Positions 46,450-57,965 are shown, counted from the first letter of the stretch. The stretch: DNA of 64,000 nt from Terana coerulea (GCA_024811115.1 JAKOGH010000138.1:124001-188000); one strand, 5' to 3'. Numbers and translations: made by a program. The notes: a model not told the origin generated them from the sequence alone.

Positions 46450-48189
46450 ATGTCGTCGACACCATCTTTCATATACCCCGAGGTCTACGGTTGGAATCTT
46501 TCTGGAGACGACATAGATGAGAAACCCATGATGCCCTACACTTCTGCACCATACTCGCCGCCGTCTCCTATCCCCATGTCTCTGTCCCCGCCACCCTCAT
46601 CCTCCCAGTTCTCGACGTCTACTACCATAGAGCCTACTTCTCACTACCGGACCAACGGCAAGGGCTCTCGAAGCTCACGACGGAACGAGGACCCCGACCG
46701 CGTTCGCCGGCCGCGGAACTCGTTCTTCATCTTCCGCTGCGAGTTCACTCGCCAGCATGCGGAGCAGAGCAAAGCCAAGGGGACGGATCGGTGCCCGACG
46801 CCCGAGAAGACGCTCTCCAAACGCGCCGGTGCGCTGTGGAAGATGATGGCCGACTCGCAGAAGCAGGTCTACCGCGACCTGGCGAAGCAGGAGAGCATCG
46901 AGCACACCCAGCGGAACCCTGGCTACCGCTACAAGCCGAAGCGCACCAAGGTGCCCAAGCAGCGCGACGCGCCGTCCGTCAGCCGGCGCGAGCAGGTCGA
47001 GTCGCTCGTCCAGATCCACGAGTCGGCGGCGCAGTTCGCGGACTCGTCCTCGGACTTCTCGCAGTACGACAGCCCCACCCGGACGTCGTCCCCGAGCTCG
47101 CCCCTCCTCCAGACATGTTTGCGCCCCCGCCCCACCGCGGCCTCGGCCACCGCCGCTCGATGTCGCTGCCGCACCTGGACATGGCGCACACCGCCGGCGG
47201 CTACGGACCGTACCCGTACGCGCACACCTACTTCATCCAGCCGACGTCGTGCGCATCGAGCCCCGGCCCAGGGCCGCAGCGCACCGCGCGGAGCTCGAGC
47301 TCCTCCCGGCAGCGGTCGTACTCGCCCAGCGTCTCGTCCATCCCCCGCCGGATCCTGCGTTCGATCTGGACTACGGCAACATGGTCATACCCTTTTCATC
47401 GCTCGGACCACATACGTCGACAATGTCGCTCCCCAACCTGCTCTCATACCCCGACTTCACGATTCAGGACAACGACAGCAGCGTACGTCCCCGCATCTTA
47501 CACTCCTCTTCTTGTACTAACGATGGGTTTTTATTTGCAGACGTACTCCACGCCGCAGATGTCCCCTGCCACCTCCCTCCATGAGCTTGGCCAGACAGAG
47601 TACTTCCCCGCGCAGCCGCAGCCGCAGCCGCCCATGCCGTCCAACGGGCCCCTGTTCCAGCGCCGGCAGCGCTCGAACACCGCGCCCAGCGCGACGATCT
47701 CCCCGCTCGCGATGCTGAGCTCGTCGATGGGCCACTGGAACGGCGAGGCGTCCGCGTCGATGCCCCAGGCGAACCATGGCGTCGCCCCCGCCTTCGCCGT
47801 CACGCACTCGGAGCCGCATCTCGCCCTCAGCCCCGCGCACTCGTCCGTGCCCAGCATGTCGCCCCTAACGGACGGGAGCTACGGCTACGGGGACACCTTG
47901 GCGTACCCGTCGCAGCTGCTCGCGGCGCACCCGGCGGAGCTCGACCTCGACCGCACGCCGCGCCGCGCGGACTTCGCGCCCAACGTCCAGGACCTGTACC
48001 CCGCGCCGTTCGCGGACGCCAGCATGCCGCCGTCGCACGGCTTCCTGCCCGCGCCGCCGCCGGGCGGCGTACGCGCTCGAGTCGTACAGCGCGGGGCTCG
48101 GCGACTTCGCGATCGCGCCGGCGGTGTACGACATGTCGCCCTTCGGCGACCTCGACTTCAGCGACTTCCTGCACGTCAGCCCGCAGTAG
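46450..48189 (+). CDS. HMG-box transcription factor (three apparent frameshifts)
   Basis: Sequence-specific HMG-box protein of the MATA_HMG-like type found in basidiomycetes. Exons 46450-47482 and 47541-48189; 560 residues after correction. A Pro/Ser-rich N-terminus (residues 1-75) precedes the HMG box, about residues 78-160: RVRRPRNSFFIFRCEFTRQH, TLSKRAGALWKMMADSQKQV, YRDLAKQESIEHTQRNPGYR, then YKPKRTKVPK. The loop between helices 1 and 2 is long (EQSKAKGTDRCPTPEK). The remainder is Ser/Pro/His-rich with SMSLPHLDMAH and TMSLPNLLSYPDF repeats of one theme and an acidic-hydrophobic end (DMSPFGDLDFSDFLHV) that looks like an activation domain. Breaks: one base missing near 47100 and 47340, one extra near 48065. 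Not adjacent to a homeodomain or pheromone-receptor gene, so no mating-locus context here. Confidence 0.85.
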
Positions 48190-48857
48190 GCCTGCGTACC
48201 GGTGTAGATGCTGCCGCCCTTGCCCGCCGGCTGCGCCTCAAGTTTGCCGCGGCCGGCGACGATACCCTGGTGGCTACACGGATGGACTTCTGTTTGGATC
48301 TGTGTACATTTCTGGTGTTCGAGTGGCACGTACCTGAGTGCATGATCTCTGTAGCGTAACCTTCACGACGTTCACGACCTTTGATGAGCTCGTTGTAATC
48401 TAGTTCCGCGGCCCCAAAAGCTATTCGCCCTTCTCTGTATCTAGTTAGCACGTACCTTACGACGCATCATGTCTTTACGACTGTCATGCCTATACCCAGA
48501 GTTATCTTATCGTTACCAAAGTGAATATATGCTATGTTCTGAGCAATCTTTGCTTACCGAGTGGGACTTCTGGGCTTAAGCCTGGGAAATAGCCGCAGGT
48601 GGGACATAACTTGAGGTTCCAGGCCATCTGTAACTTGAAAGCAAATAGAGTCAACATAGCTAACATACAGAACTGTGAGACATCAACTACGTGGATCTTT
48701 AGTACAGATGGAGTGCGATACAACGGATACCAGATATAGAATACAGGGGAGACTAAACAGACACACATAGCGCTACACTGCTGGATACAAAGAAATCATA
48801 AAGTCCGTGAACAATCATTGAGACCACACTAAGAACCTGAGCCTTGCCGGAATAGCC
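48190..48857. other. convergent 3' flanks, no gene seen
   Basis: 668 bases between facing stop codons of the HMG-box and membrane-protein genes; AT-rich, no frame of note. Confidence 0.5.
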
Positions 48858-49688
48858 TCAGAAGTCCAGCCCTTCTTTGAACCTCGTCCCATTTTCGAAC
48901 GTACGCATCGTCCTTGATGAGTCTGTCGAGCCGCCTACAGGCGGCGTGGCAGAGCTGCCGGGGGCCTCGCTGATGTCCGCAGATCGCTGGGCAGGCTCAA
49001 TGGAGGTAGGGGATGTGGAGTACGGATCCGCATACTGCAGGTGCGGCAGCGCAGCAGCGTGTGCGCCGAGCTCCGTCTCGAGCTTGAGCGGCGGCGCGGA
49101 TTCGAGCGCGATGGACTCCATCGTGTCGCTTTTTTGCGCCCTGGCGTCGCGAGCTGCTGGATCGTGCGCCCCCTTCGCAGCCCACCCCGCAGGCGGCCGC
49201 GACCGCCCGTGCGGCGGGTCGTACGCCAGCCGGTCGGACGCGTCCCACTCGTCTGCGTCCGCCCCCGCGTCCGCCCTCACCCAGCCGTCCCCCCGCCGGC
49301 CGAAGCGGAACAGGCTCTTGAACTTCTCCCTCATCGCGGGGGGCCCGAGCGGCATCTCCCGCATCGTGTCCGCCCGCGTGCCTGCGCGGCGCGCACGGCG
49401 CTCGTGCGGGTCGGGCTTGTGCGTGCGGAGGAGGACGAAGACGCCGACGCACGAGATGAGGAAGATGGCGGCGAGGCAGACGGCGAGGGCGATGAAGGCC
49501 CCGGCGACCCGCCGATCTCGGGGCGGTCGTCTGTGTCGGGTGGCGGCGCCGCCTGCGAACGGCAGTCCCAACTCAGCCACAAAAGTGCGACAAGCATATG
49601 GAAACAGCGGGCTCACTGGTGGCGGTACTCGACCCAGAATCTCCCTTGCGTTCAGCGTCGAGCTGCTTTGCCGTGGCAATGTAGGCAT
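48858..49688 (-). CDS. single-pass membrane protein, unknown function (one apparent frameshift)
   Basis: Not recognised. Two exons, complement(48858-49552, 49617-49688), 255 residues when one missing base near 49512 is restored. The short N-terminus and Pro/Asp-rich stretch (AAPPPDTDDRPEIGG) are followed by one TM helix, GAFIALAVCLAAIFLISCVG, then VFVLLRTHKP and a basic stop-transfer region. The 170-residue cytosolic tail contains FKSLFRFGRRGDGW and many acidic and Ser residues. This is the layout of the many basidiomycete membrane proteins with a short extracellular stub, one TM and a disordered tail. No clear signal peptide, so topology is uncertain. An alternative start would lie upstream if a further exon exists. 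Confidence 0.6.
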   Translation of the reverse strand: MPTLPRQSSSTLNAREILGRVPPPVSPLFPYACRTFVAELGLPFAGGAATRHRRPPRDRRVAGAFIALAVCLAAIFLISCVGVFVLLRTHKPDPHERRARRAGTRADTMREMPLGPPAMREKFKSLFRFGRRGDGWVRADAGADADEWDASDRLAYDPPHGRSRPPAGWAAKGAHDPAARDARAQKSDTMESIALESAPPLKLETELGAHAAALPHLQYADPYSTSPTSIEPAQRSADISEAPGSSATPPVGGSTDSSRTMRTFENGTRFKEGLDF

Positions 49689-50020
49689 GGCACCTTGTTA
49701 TGCTGTGTGGTCGTCGCGGCAGTCGAGGTAAGAGTTGTGTAAGGTGCGAGCCGCGAGCCCGCGCGAGGTTGTGGAGATGCGGGGTAATGCTCTTTTGAGT
49801 AACGTGGGCGCTAATTGCCTCCGTCCCGCTCGATATCCTGCACCGCTGACTCTTGAGAGCAGAAAGAAATGTCTGAAATAACATGAAAACGCGGAAGGCA
49901 TGAGTACTCAAGTACTCAGCATACATGCTATGATGCACGATCATAACATCTGAGTTGTGCTCGCACCTCGGTAAGTTGCCTATTTCGGCAGGAAGATTAC
50001 ATAAGCTACCCATTCATATC
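49689..50020. other. intergenic, promoter of the membrane-protein gene
   Basis: 332 bases up to the left terminal inverted repeat of the mobile element. No gene seen. Confidence 0.45.
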
Positions 50021-50150
50021 GCGGCCTTTCTGCACATTTGATAGACGCCGTATTTAATTGAAACCCAGCCGTAAACAATCATAACAAGGCGTAAGTAATC
50101 GACCGTAACTAATTTGTGACTCTGTCGTAACTCTGATCAAACGCCGGAAC
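50021..50150 (+). repeat. left terminal inverted repeat of the 6.6-kb element
   Basis: Pairs with the right repeat at 56500-56626. Shared words in order from the outside: CTTCTGCACAT-like, TAGACGCCGTA, CAGCCGTAAACAATC, CGTAACTCTGATCA. Confidence 0.75.
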
Positions 50151-50422
50151 TTCACCGTGACTATGGTAGGCCGGAACTATTTGGTTGGATTTCGCCGGTG
50201 GCTTGTGGCCGGCGCTTGCCAGGTGGCTCGATTTGGTAATGTTTTGATCTTATTCCCTCAGGCAGGGCCGTCGCCTTGAAGTTGTACACAGTGACCGCAC
50301 CGCAATTGAGAAGTCGGCCTGTTGTAATGTATAGGGAATCTAGTGTAGCGTCGTTGTGTGATGTCCAATACATCAATTTCTATGCTAGGCTACACTGCAT
50401 GTGAATCAGGTGCGAAGCGCTC

Positions 50423-50490
50423 AGCGCTTTTGAGCGCACAGCGCTTTCGAGCGCACAGCGCTTTCGAGCGCACAGCGCTTTCGAGCGCAC
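50423..50490 (+). repeat. four tandem 17-bp units, each a perfect mini-hairpin
   Basis: Unit AGCGCTTTCGAGCGCAC at 50423-50439 (one mismatch), 50440-50456, 50457-50473 and 50474-50490. Each unit folds as GCGCT-TTCG-AGCGC, a five-pair stem with a TTCG tetraloop. Confidence 0.9.
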
Positions 50491-52653
50491 AGCGACGACT
50501 TCGCCGTAAGCTTATGCTCTTCTATTCCTACCATCCCGTGCCCCACAAGAAGTGAGTACTTGTTGCTGCAACCAACGACTTGACGCGTCTCGCTTGGAGA
50601 CATGCACCTCCTAGTGGACCATGTCAACGCGTTGATTGCACCACAAGCTCGCTGTACTTTCTTCCGTCCTGTCCATATCTTCCCTTCCGTGCACCATTAC
50701 ACCATGCCGGAGGCTTCAGCAGTGACATTGGAAGCTCTCGCTGCTGCAGCATAGCCTGTCGCAGGCCTACCTAGGGGAAGGAGGGGCATGTGGGACACAG
50801 CAGAACTTGAGAAAGCTACGACGCACTATCATAACCAGGTCATGCCTGCGTGCACGGGGGACAGCGTCGCATTCACAGCTTTGTATGAGAGGGTAGCCGA
50901 AAGCAACCACAGTGCATTGTTACAAGCACCGTCAGCCTCAGCGTAAGCATGTGACTCTTACCAATATCAGTACTGACACTACTGACTTTTCCATAATATA
51001 CCAGACTATCCATATCGGGGCTTGGCTGCATTTAAAGAGGATTGACAAAACTCCCAGCGCAACGGCCTTTGCTCACCTGGACATGAAGGTGCAGGCTTCC
51101 ACTCAATGTCTGCTCAAATGACTTCAACAAGATAGAACGGGAGCGTACTGGGATAATCAGGTGTGTGCAAACGCCGGACAACCGCATCTTTGAGCCTGAG
51201 GGCGTACAGAAATGATCAATAACTACTACACAGAGACCAATCCTAGGAACTCCAAAACTGTGTTTTTGTCAAAGGAATATACTGTGCAAGCCCTGCTTGA
51301 CAAACAGCGCCTATTATCGTTGTTATTACGGCAGCAGGGACAGACACCTCGGAAAGCAGCACCATCGCGTACACCGCAGTCACTGCGGCATTCTGTAGCG
51401 GGATGGACTGAAATCTGGCAAAACAAATGTGCGTCATTTGTACTTTGATACTAACGCATTTTCGGGCATGTAATAGCCATTGACCAGACAGCGTCTTCAA
51501 ATGCGTGAACGTGCCACCCGGCCCTCGGACATAGATGATACGTCTTCCTTGCAGGCCAGCGGCACACTCTTCCCACAGTGAGCTCATTGCTGCTATCCGT
51601 TAGTAATCATCAGTGCTATCCTACCCACGGCTCTAATATCAACTCACCCAACAGACCCACCGGTGTTGGTGGCGTTAAATCACCCGCCTCTGTTCCTGCC
51701 CACCGCCATTCAGTGGGGCGCAGCCAAATTGTCAACCTGCATCTGCGTCAAGTTCGTAGCGCAGACTTTTGCACGAGCCCAAACAGCACCATCTCTGCCA
51801 AGTCTGCGACACCCATTGTTGTACACTGCCAGTTCATCTTCGACTACACCACCAATCCTAAGCATTGACGTACACCAGAAGCCTCGAAACCGGGGCATGT
51901 AGCGGAGCCTTCGCGAAAGTGAACACTGTCAGCATGCAACTGACCGCGCTGAAGTAAACGACACATCCAGTCCAGCGAACGCTGGCGGCATCAGGGGCGG
52001 CCGAAGTTGACTCAGGTGGTGCCACACCTACACAGTTATCTTCTGTCATGAGCGGCATTCTCATCCAGCTCGCTGCTACCTCCGTGGCCGATGGCCGGAT
52101 TGACCCTCCTCGTCTAGGCAGCCTGTACCTTCGACACCGGCAGCTTTGTGGCACAAAGTGGGCACACAGAATGGCATGCCGTGCCTTGATGCCTCTTTAG
52201 CTTACAGTAAACCGCCATGTAGCCACGATACGGCACAGGCTTTGGACCTGTTTTTGTTATGTAAATATTGATTTATGATGCTAACTCGGGCGGTGGTGGT
52301 GCAGATAAGTTCAGGGGCGGTCTGGGTCCTGGTGAGTGAGCCTTCGGAAATGATGATGTTTATATATCTCTGGTCGTGCGGGTAAATCCGAAGTTGGCTC
52401 CTCGAAATGGGTTCACAGAGGCGGCGAAGCGGCGGGCAGTACTAGTGAGGACGGCGCGAAAGCTGGCAGCTGGCACAACCACAATGGGTGCGGTAGGTGC
52501 ATGCGCTCTGTCTACAGTGTGGAGGGCGGTGGAGGCATCATGCGTGTGGCGAGAGGAAGAAGTGGTAGTACTAGCGGGCGCCCAATCGCTGACTTTAGAG
52601 CTAGTTCTAGGCGCCTAGTGTGACGAAGCCAAGCGGGTTGCGTGCGGGAGGCA

Positions 52654-53049
52654 TCTAGGTACGGTTGACGAGACGTCCGAGGATGGATTTCGTTTTGATG
52701 CACCATCACTCGCGCTAAGCGCCTGATGGGCGCTTCCCACGGCTTGGTCCGCCCGACTGAGGCCTTACTCTGGAATTGGAGTGTGGCCCTTGTACCTACC
52801 TATAGCTACAGCTCAATGCTAGTGGAATCGAGAAAGCATGGAGCAGAGGGAGCCCAGAGTCTCTCGAAAGGTCGAAATCTGAGGTTTGCTGGCGGGCGCT
52901 AAAAGCCGGAGGTAGCCAGGAATTGATTGATGAGCGAATGCGGTAACTTGACGATAACAAGCCTGAGATGATCTAAGTTTGGGTTATCTAGCACGTGAGC
53001 CCCCGCCCTCCGCCCACGCCACATCGAGCTCGCGCTTCGTTGTTCTCAA
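52654..53049 (+). repeat. left arm of a 395-bp inner inverted repeat
   Basis: Matches 54779-55172 in reverse complement over its whole length with few differences, from CTAGGTACGGTTGACGAGAC to CGTTGTTCTCAA. The arms enclose 1.73 kb. Confidence 0.9.
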
Positions 53050-53157
53050 TGGTGCCAGACTTGGAGGTGTCCCCTGAATTCCTCGCCATGCCTTTGTCAT
53101 ATTGCATTTACCCCCCTTTGTGTTGTGTTGATGCATGTCAAATAGTATATACGTATA

Positions 53158-53316
53158 CAGGGATAAACCGCTCCACGCACATTCCCGCTCTACGCACGTC
53201 CCCCACCAAAATATTGGCGCTTCACGGGCGCTTGGAGGTGAAAACCAGTGATGCACCACCGTAAAATAGACGCCATGTGCGTAGAGCGAGAATGTGCGCA
53301 GAGTGGGTCATCCCTG
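53158..53316 (+). mobile_element. 159-bp MITE with TA target duplication
   Basis: Inverted ends begin CAGGGAT on the left and finish ATCCCTG on the right, with about 45 pairable bases (GCACATTC, GCTCTACGCAC on both sides). TA flanks both ends (53156-53157 and 53317-53318), the mark of Tc1/mariner-mobilised MITEs. Too short to code. Confidence 0.8.
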
Positions 53317-53776
53317 TACAGCACACAATTGCAACAAGCCAGGCTGTCCCTACTGTAACAAGTCAACTTGGTGGCATTGTGCCTCTAATGAGAGCTCAGC
53401 TGACACACATTTAGGCTGGTGTCAGCTCTGTCCCTTCACCCAGACATAGACACAGTAGAATATATGTATTACTTCATATACATATGTATACTTACTCCAA
53501 AAGGGCTGCGAGCGGAGCAGACATTATTATTGATAGAATATAATATAACATTCAGCGCATAATATGTCAAGCAGGTCAGCTGGACATGAAGAGAACACAT
53601 GAGGGCCTGCTAAATGGAACGGAGAAGAGCAACTACATGGCATGGTGCACAATGTCCAGGACTGCGCGCAGCACATGGGGTGACAGAAGTTACAGCGACA
53701 CTGGCGTGAACATACACGGCATGGAATTCACACCTACAGTATAGTATTGCACAGTGCATGCCGATACCACTTGCCA

Positions 53777-54122
53777 TAGGGCTATATGCCTACATGTAGC
53801 GCAGTGTGGCTTTCTTATTTCCCTCTGTGCGGAGGGTTTCTCGAGTCTCAGGTTTAAACCCGGCTCTGGGTGGGTATTTTCTTGAGAGCATTGGGTTTTG
53901 GGCCAGAGTGCCGCCTAAGGCTGCCCTTTCTGTCCATAAGGGGGAAGAAAAGGGCACCTATCCCAGGGGGGTGCCCGGCGAGTCGACACCACGGACACAC
54001 AAATTCACACTCAACGGACCCAGTAGATACATACCTATTAGCACCGGAGCTCATGCAGTTCGTCCCGTGCTTCGTTAACAATACTAGATTTCAAAAAAAA
54101 AAAAAAAAAAAAAAAAAAAGAC
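53777..54122 (+). mobile_element. tRNA-derived SINE with poly(A) tail
   Basis: The head has an A-box-like TAGCGCAGTGTGG (53797-53809) and a B-box-like GGTTTAAACCC (53851-53861) in pol III order and spacing, followed by a unique body and 27 consecutive A at 54093-54119. An 11-base direct repeat ACCACTTGCCA flanks it (53766-53776 and 54123-54133), as expected of LINE-assisted insertion. The long uninterrupted A tail and exact duplication indicate a recent event. Confidence 0.85.
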
Positions 54123-54778
54123 ACCACTTGCCAGCTGAGAGGCGGCAGACAACTGCACAAGCATTGACGGGTATAGTGTGCCCAAGGCACTACCATCTGC
54201 TCTTCAAGCCGTTGCATGTGCACAACCAGAGGTTCCTGCTGTCTTGAGAACACAGTAGACGGGATGTGGTCTGCAGGTTTGTTTTGAATGCTGACAAGAC
54301 TGTGTTGGCGGGTAACATCCTAACGGAGGTAGGTAAGCTGCAAGACCAACGTATGGTGGTGCAGCGGCGGTAGTGGTTAAAGTGTGTATCTAATAATAAA
54401 GAGAAACAATTTAGTAAAAAGGAGCATTGTCCGTGAACCATGCAAGCACAGCCCAGTCATGAACAGCTGACGCCAAAGAGAGAGGGGACATGGGTGACAT
54501 ACTGGCCATTTATAAGAACCTCTCACAGCCCGGCACCATCAAGTGACAACTCCCATATCCTCCCGTGACTTCCTGTAGATCCTGATCGACAGGTGGTCTG
54601 AGTGGCGATGCATTTGCAAGCAAGTGAGGTCTTCCGGGTCGTACCAATGGTATAGGGAAGGGCGAGGAGTGCCAGCAAGATAATCGGGGAGGCACCAGCA
54701 ACACTTGGTGGCTGCCAGGTCGCCTGTGGATGAAGGTACTCGTAGTGAAGGAGACGCCGCAGAAGGCAGGCTGTACGG

Positions 54779-55172
54779 TTGAGAACAACGAGCGCGAGCT
54801 CGATGTGGCGTGGCGGAGGGCGGGGGCTCACGTGCTAGATAACCCAAACTTAGATCATCTCGGGCTTGTTATCGTCAAGTTACCGCATTCGCTCATCAAT
54901 CAATTCCCGGCTACCTCCGGCTTTTAGCGCCCGCCAGCAAACCTCGGATTTCGACCTTTCGAGAGACTCTGGGCTCCCTCTGCTCCATGCTTTCTCGATT
55001 CCACTAGCATTGAGCTGTAGCTATAGGTAGGTACAAGGGCCACACTCCAATTCCAGAGTAAGGCCTCGGTCGGGCGGACCAAGCCGTGGGAGCGCCCATC
55101 AGGCGCTTGGCGCGAGTGATGGTGCATCAAAACGAAATCCATCCTCGGACGTCTCGTCAACCGTAATCTAGG
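54779..55172 (-). repeat. right arm of the 395-bp inner inverted repeat
   Basis: Reverse complement of 52654-53049. The sequence just outside the arms differs on the two sides, which sets the arm ends. Confidence 0.9.
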
Positions 55173-56499
55173 ACAGGGCTCAGGCCGCCTGGTGCAGGCA
55201 ACGTCGACAGAAACTACTGACAAGCTGGACATAGCTTTTAGCAAATGGTCGCTTATTACACAGAGTCAGTAGCTAATACCTGCCACTCAGCTTGGCGCCG
55301 GGGCCAGGGCCACTACGACACATCAAAATCCAACCAGATAGCTCCGGCGCTCCTTACCGTGACTACCTTCGCCGGAATTTTACCATCTGCACCGTAACTC
55401 TCTGCTTTCCTCGTCCCTATCCTTTTTTCTACAAGCACGGGTGCTCTACACGCTTGACAAACACCACTGCATCTTCGGTCATGATGTTCTCCCATTCGCC
55501 GTTGCGTCGATACTGGTGCCACCTGACATACAAGACTTCACCCAATCTGAGACGTACTTGGAGCTGCGCTAGAGAGTAAAGCAGGTAGAGGGTCGTGAGC
55601 TGGTAAGTTTGAGTTGCACATTCGGGTGCAGATGCCTGACTGACTGTTTAACTTGAGCCCCTATGCTATACTAGCTGACTCAAGAGCTTTGCCCTCACGG
55701 TCTTCTGCATGTAAGTGTCAGCTTTGAGCGGCAACAGACATCCTACAGCAAGTGCACACGTGAAGAAAGGCACAAGCGCAAGGCCGTCGGCGGCCGTTTC
55801 GTGCTGGGCTATACAGAGCTCACCATCAGTGGTCTAGCATGATCTCATGCCCTCGGCTGAGTGCAAAAACAACACGAGGGAGCGGCCTTCGACGTGTTCT
55901 ATGGCCATCAAAGTCGCTACTACCCCGCCACCAGTGAATCCGATGATCGTGGCCAGCCATTCACCCAGCCCAGCTGCAAGCTTCTCATTGCAACCGCACG
56001 GGCGCTTTCTGCCCGTGTTAACTCTCGGACTTCGGTGCTAGAGGTTCAATGGCAGCTCCTCCCTTACACCCGGGACGACATCCGGGAGAAGATTGTCAAA
56101 GGCGGTTTTGCGCATCAACTCCTCGATAGCAAAATAACTCTTGGTACCGCCCCGAGCCCGCGCAATTCGTGACTCACGCAAGTCGAACATGTCAAAACCA
56201 GTCCTCGAGCTGTTGTGTCACACACATCGTTGAGGATTACAGGCTCGCCAGCGAGCTTAACTACCGCACCGTCGGCCCATATTGCTCGATAGCATTTCCG
56301 GCTGGTCAGTGACTCAGTATGTAGCATTTGTCTTGATTAATTTGTATGGCATCGTATTCAAGTAGCATTGGTCGAATCACTTCAAGTTACTCATCCAGAC
56401 TGACGAAACAGATGAATATAAGCTTGTTATATTCCAAAAGTAGAATTCCGGCAAAGGAGGCTGGAATTCCGGCGAGTGAGTAGAGTTACGCAAGAGTTA

Positions 56500-56626
56500 C
56501 GGCGAGTGATCAGAGTTACGGCGGAGTCACAAGTTAGTTACGGTCAATTACTTACGCTTTGTTATGATTGTTTACGGCTGGGTGTCCATTAGTTACGGCG
56601 TCTATTACATGTGCAGAAGGGCCGCC
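56500..56626 (-). repeat. right terminal inverted repeat of the 6.6-kb element
   Basis: Reverse complement of the left repeat with small substitutions. Subterminal CGTAA words are more regular here than on the left. Confidence 0.75.
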
Positions 56627-57965
56627 ATACTGCCGCCATACATTCAGGTGCCGCGGCCATCTCCGACTCACGCTTACCAGAAACCATGTTCAGCGCATAC
56701 ATCCACTTCGCTCACTCTTTGTGTTTTTGTGCACAAGAGTCTGTCGACAAGCCTGCGTATAGCTGTTGGCATTCAAAGATCAGCTGAATTCTCTATCCCT
56801 ACCAGCCTTAGAATCGCCCAATCTCCCTTCGGAGTCCAGACAGCGACCACGCTCGGAGTCTCTTGACTTTTACCAGTGCAGTTTAGCTCAGAGCTGCTGA
56901 TACCTTGTACGTGTAACACTCTACGCTGCTCTGAATTCATGGGAGTTATCTCTAACCAAACGAATTTCTCCATTCCAGTGCCTGCCTCATGGTGCGAAGG
57001 CGCTCATAGGACGAAGCAAGCATCCCCACGTCTCGCCTTCTTAGCTTCATCTCCCTACGTCTATCACACACGCTATTCACTCAGTGACAGTAAAGGACAT
57101 CGATAGATAATCGTGCCAGACTGGCCCACACCCGTCCCGATGCGATGGCATATCGGACACTACGACCAGAGTTCAACCAAGCTCGGAGCTTCCCTATTGC
57201 TCCGTACGAGATTGGCGGCTGTTCTCGAGTCTTGGAGCCTCTCAGCAGGTGCTGTCGCATGACGAGTCATTCTCTGTGTAGCTCCTCAGGTGCTCATATC
57301 TCTTGCACAGTCGATCGCCTGAGTGCTCCCAGGCGTTGAAGGGATCTGTCCCGTCCAGGTCAGTCGCCCCGCTTCTTCTCGATCGTTCCAGCTGACGGGT
57401 TTGAAGGACCCAGCTGTGCTCGGGCATTGCTGCTCACCGCTCCGGCCACCTCGTTGAACGACGAAACACGCGAGGAAGCTCGGAGGAATGACAAGCGCGC
57501 TTGGGGCAAGCCCACTTCCGCCGGCGGGTCGTCATTCTGGTACGAGTGCAGGCTCACACAGGGCCCGCTTGCGCTGCCCACAGCAGCCCAGGATTCGATG
57601 CATCAGGGCCAAATGACGAGAGGCGGTTGATGGAACCCGCTGCTCCCGAGGCTGGCCAGAGCGACGTGCCACGTGGGCTTCTAAATCTGGCGGTGGTGGC
57701 AGATGAGGATGCTCTGAGGGCTTTTGGCTGTTCGCCCGCTCGATTCTTTGAGCGGTCCTGGCGTTCCCCGGGGCCCAATCCAAGTGCACATGTGGATCTG
57801 CGATTCTGATAAGACCCTTTGTTCGATTTTCCCCCGCGCTTTCCGTTTCTCGCAACGGCGGAGCCTGGACGAGCTTACCGCTGTGGATTTATACCAGGCC
57901 AACCTTCAACATGCCTCCCCTCCCTACGGTCTTGCCGTTCCCTCACGTCGCTGGCATCTCTCAGC
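56627..57965. other. intergenic between mobile element and ATPase gene
   Basis: 1.3 kb. Frames of 60-140 codons near 57.4-57.9 kb overlap on both strands without family signal. The last 200 bases are the ATPase promoter and leader; a TTTATACC word at 57886-57893 could act as a weak TATA. Confidence 0.45.

Larger units (their letters stand above)
50021..56626. mobile_element. 6.6-kb class II-like element with long TIRs, no transposase seen
   Basis: Bounded by imperfect terminal inverted repeats of about 130 bases (50021-50150 and 56500-56626) that share TAGACGCCGTA, CAGCCGTAAACAATC and GTGACTC, with subterminal CGTAA words spaced every 10-25 bases. Long TIRs packed with short subterminal repeats are typical of large basidiomycete DNA transposons such as the KDZ group, but I see no transposase motif, so the family is open. 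Internal frames of up to 115 codons (for example plus 55861-56172) match nothing I know. The element has collected other insertions: the inner inverted repeat, the MITE and the SINE below. I could not fix a target-site duplication. It may be non-autonomous or decayed. Confidence 0.6.

Noticed and set aside
46791..48359. 522-codon plus-strand frame over the HMG-box gene
   Set aside because: It runs in the wrong frame through the HMG box and joins the right frame only by chance after the indels. The spliced, corrected model keeps the HMG box and tail together.
53806..54247. Frames running through the poly(A) stretch
   Set aside because: They read SINE sequence and a Lys/Phe homopolymer; not genes.
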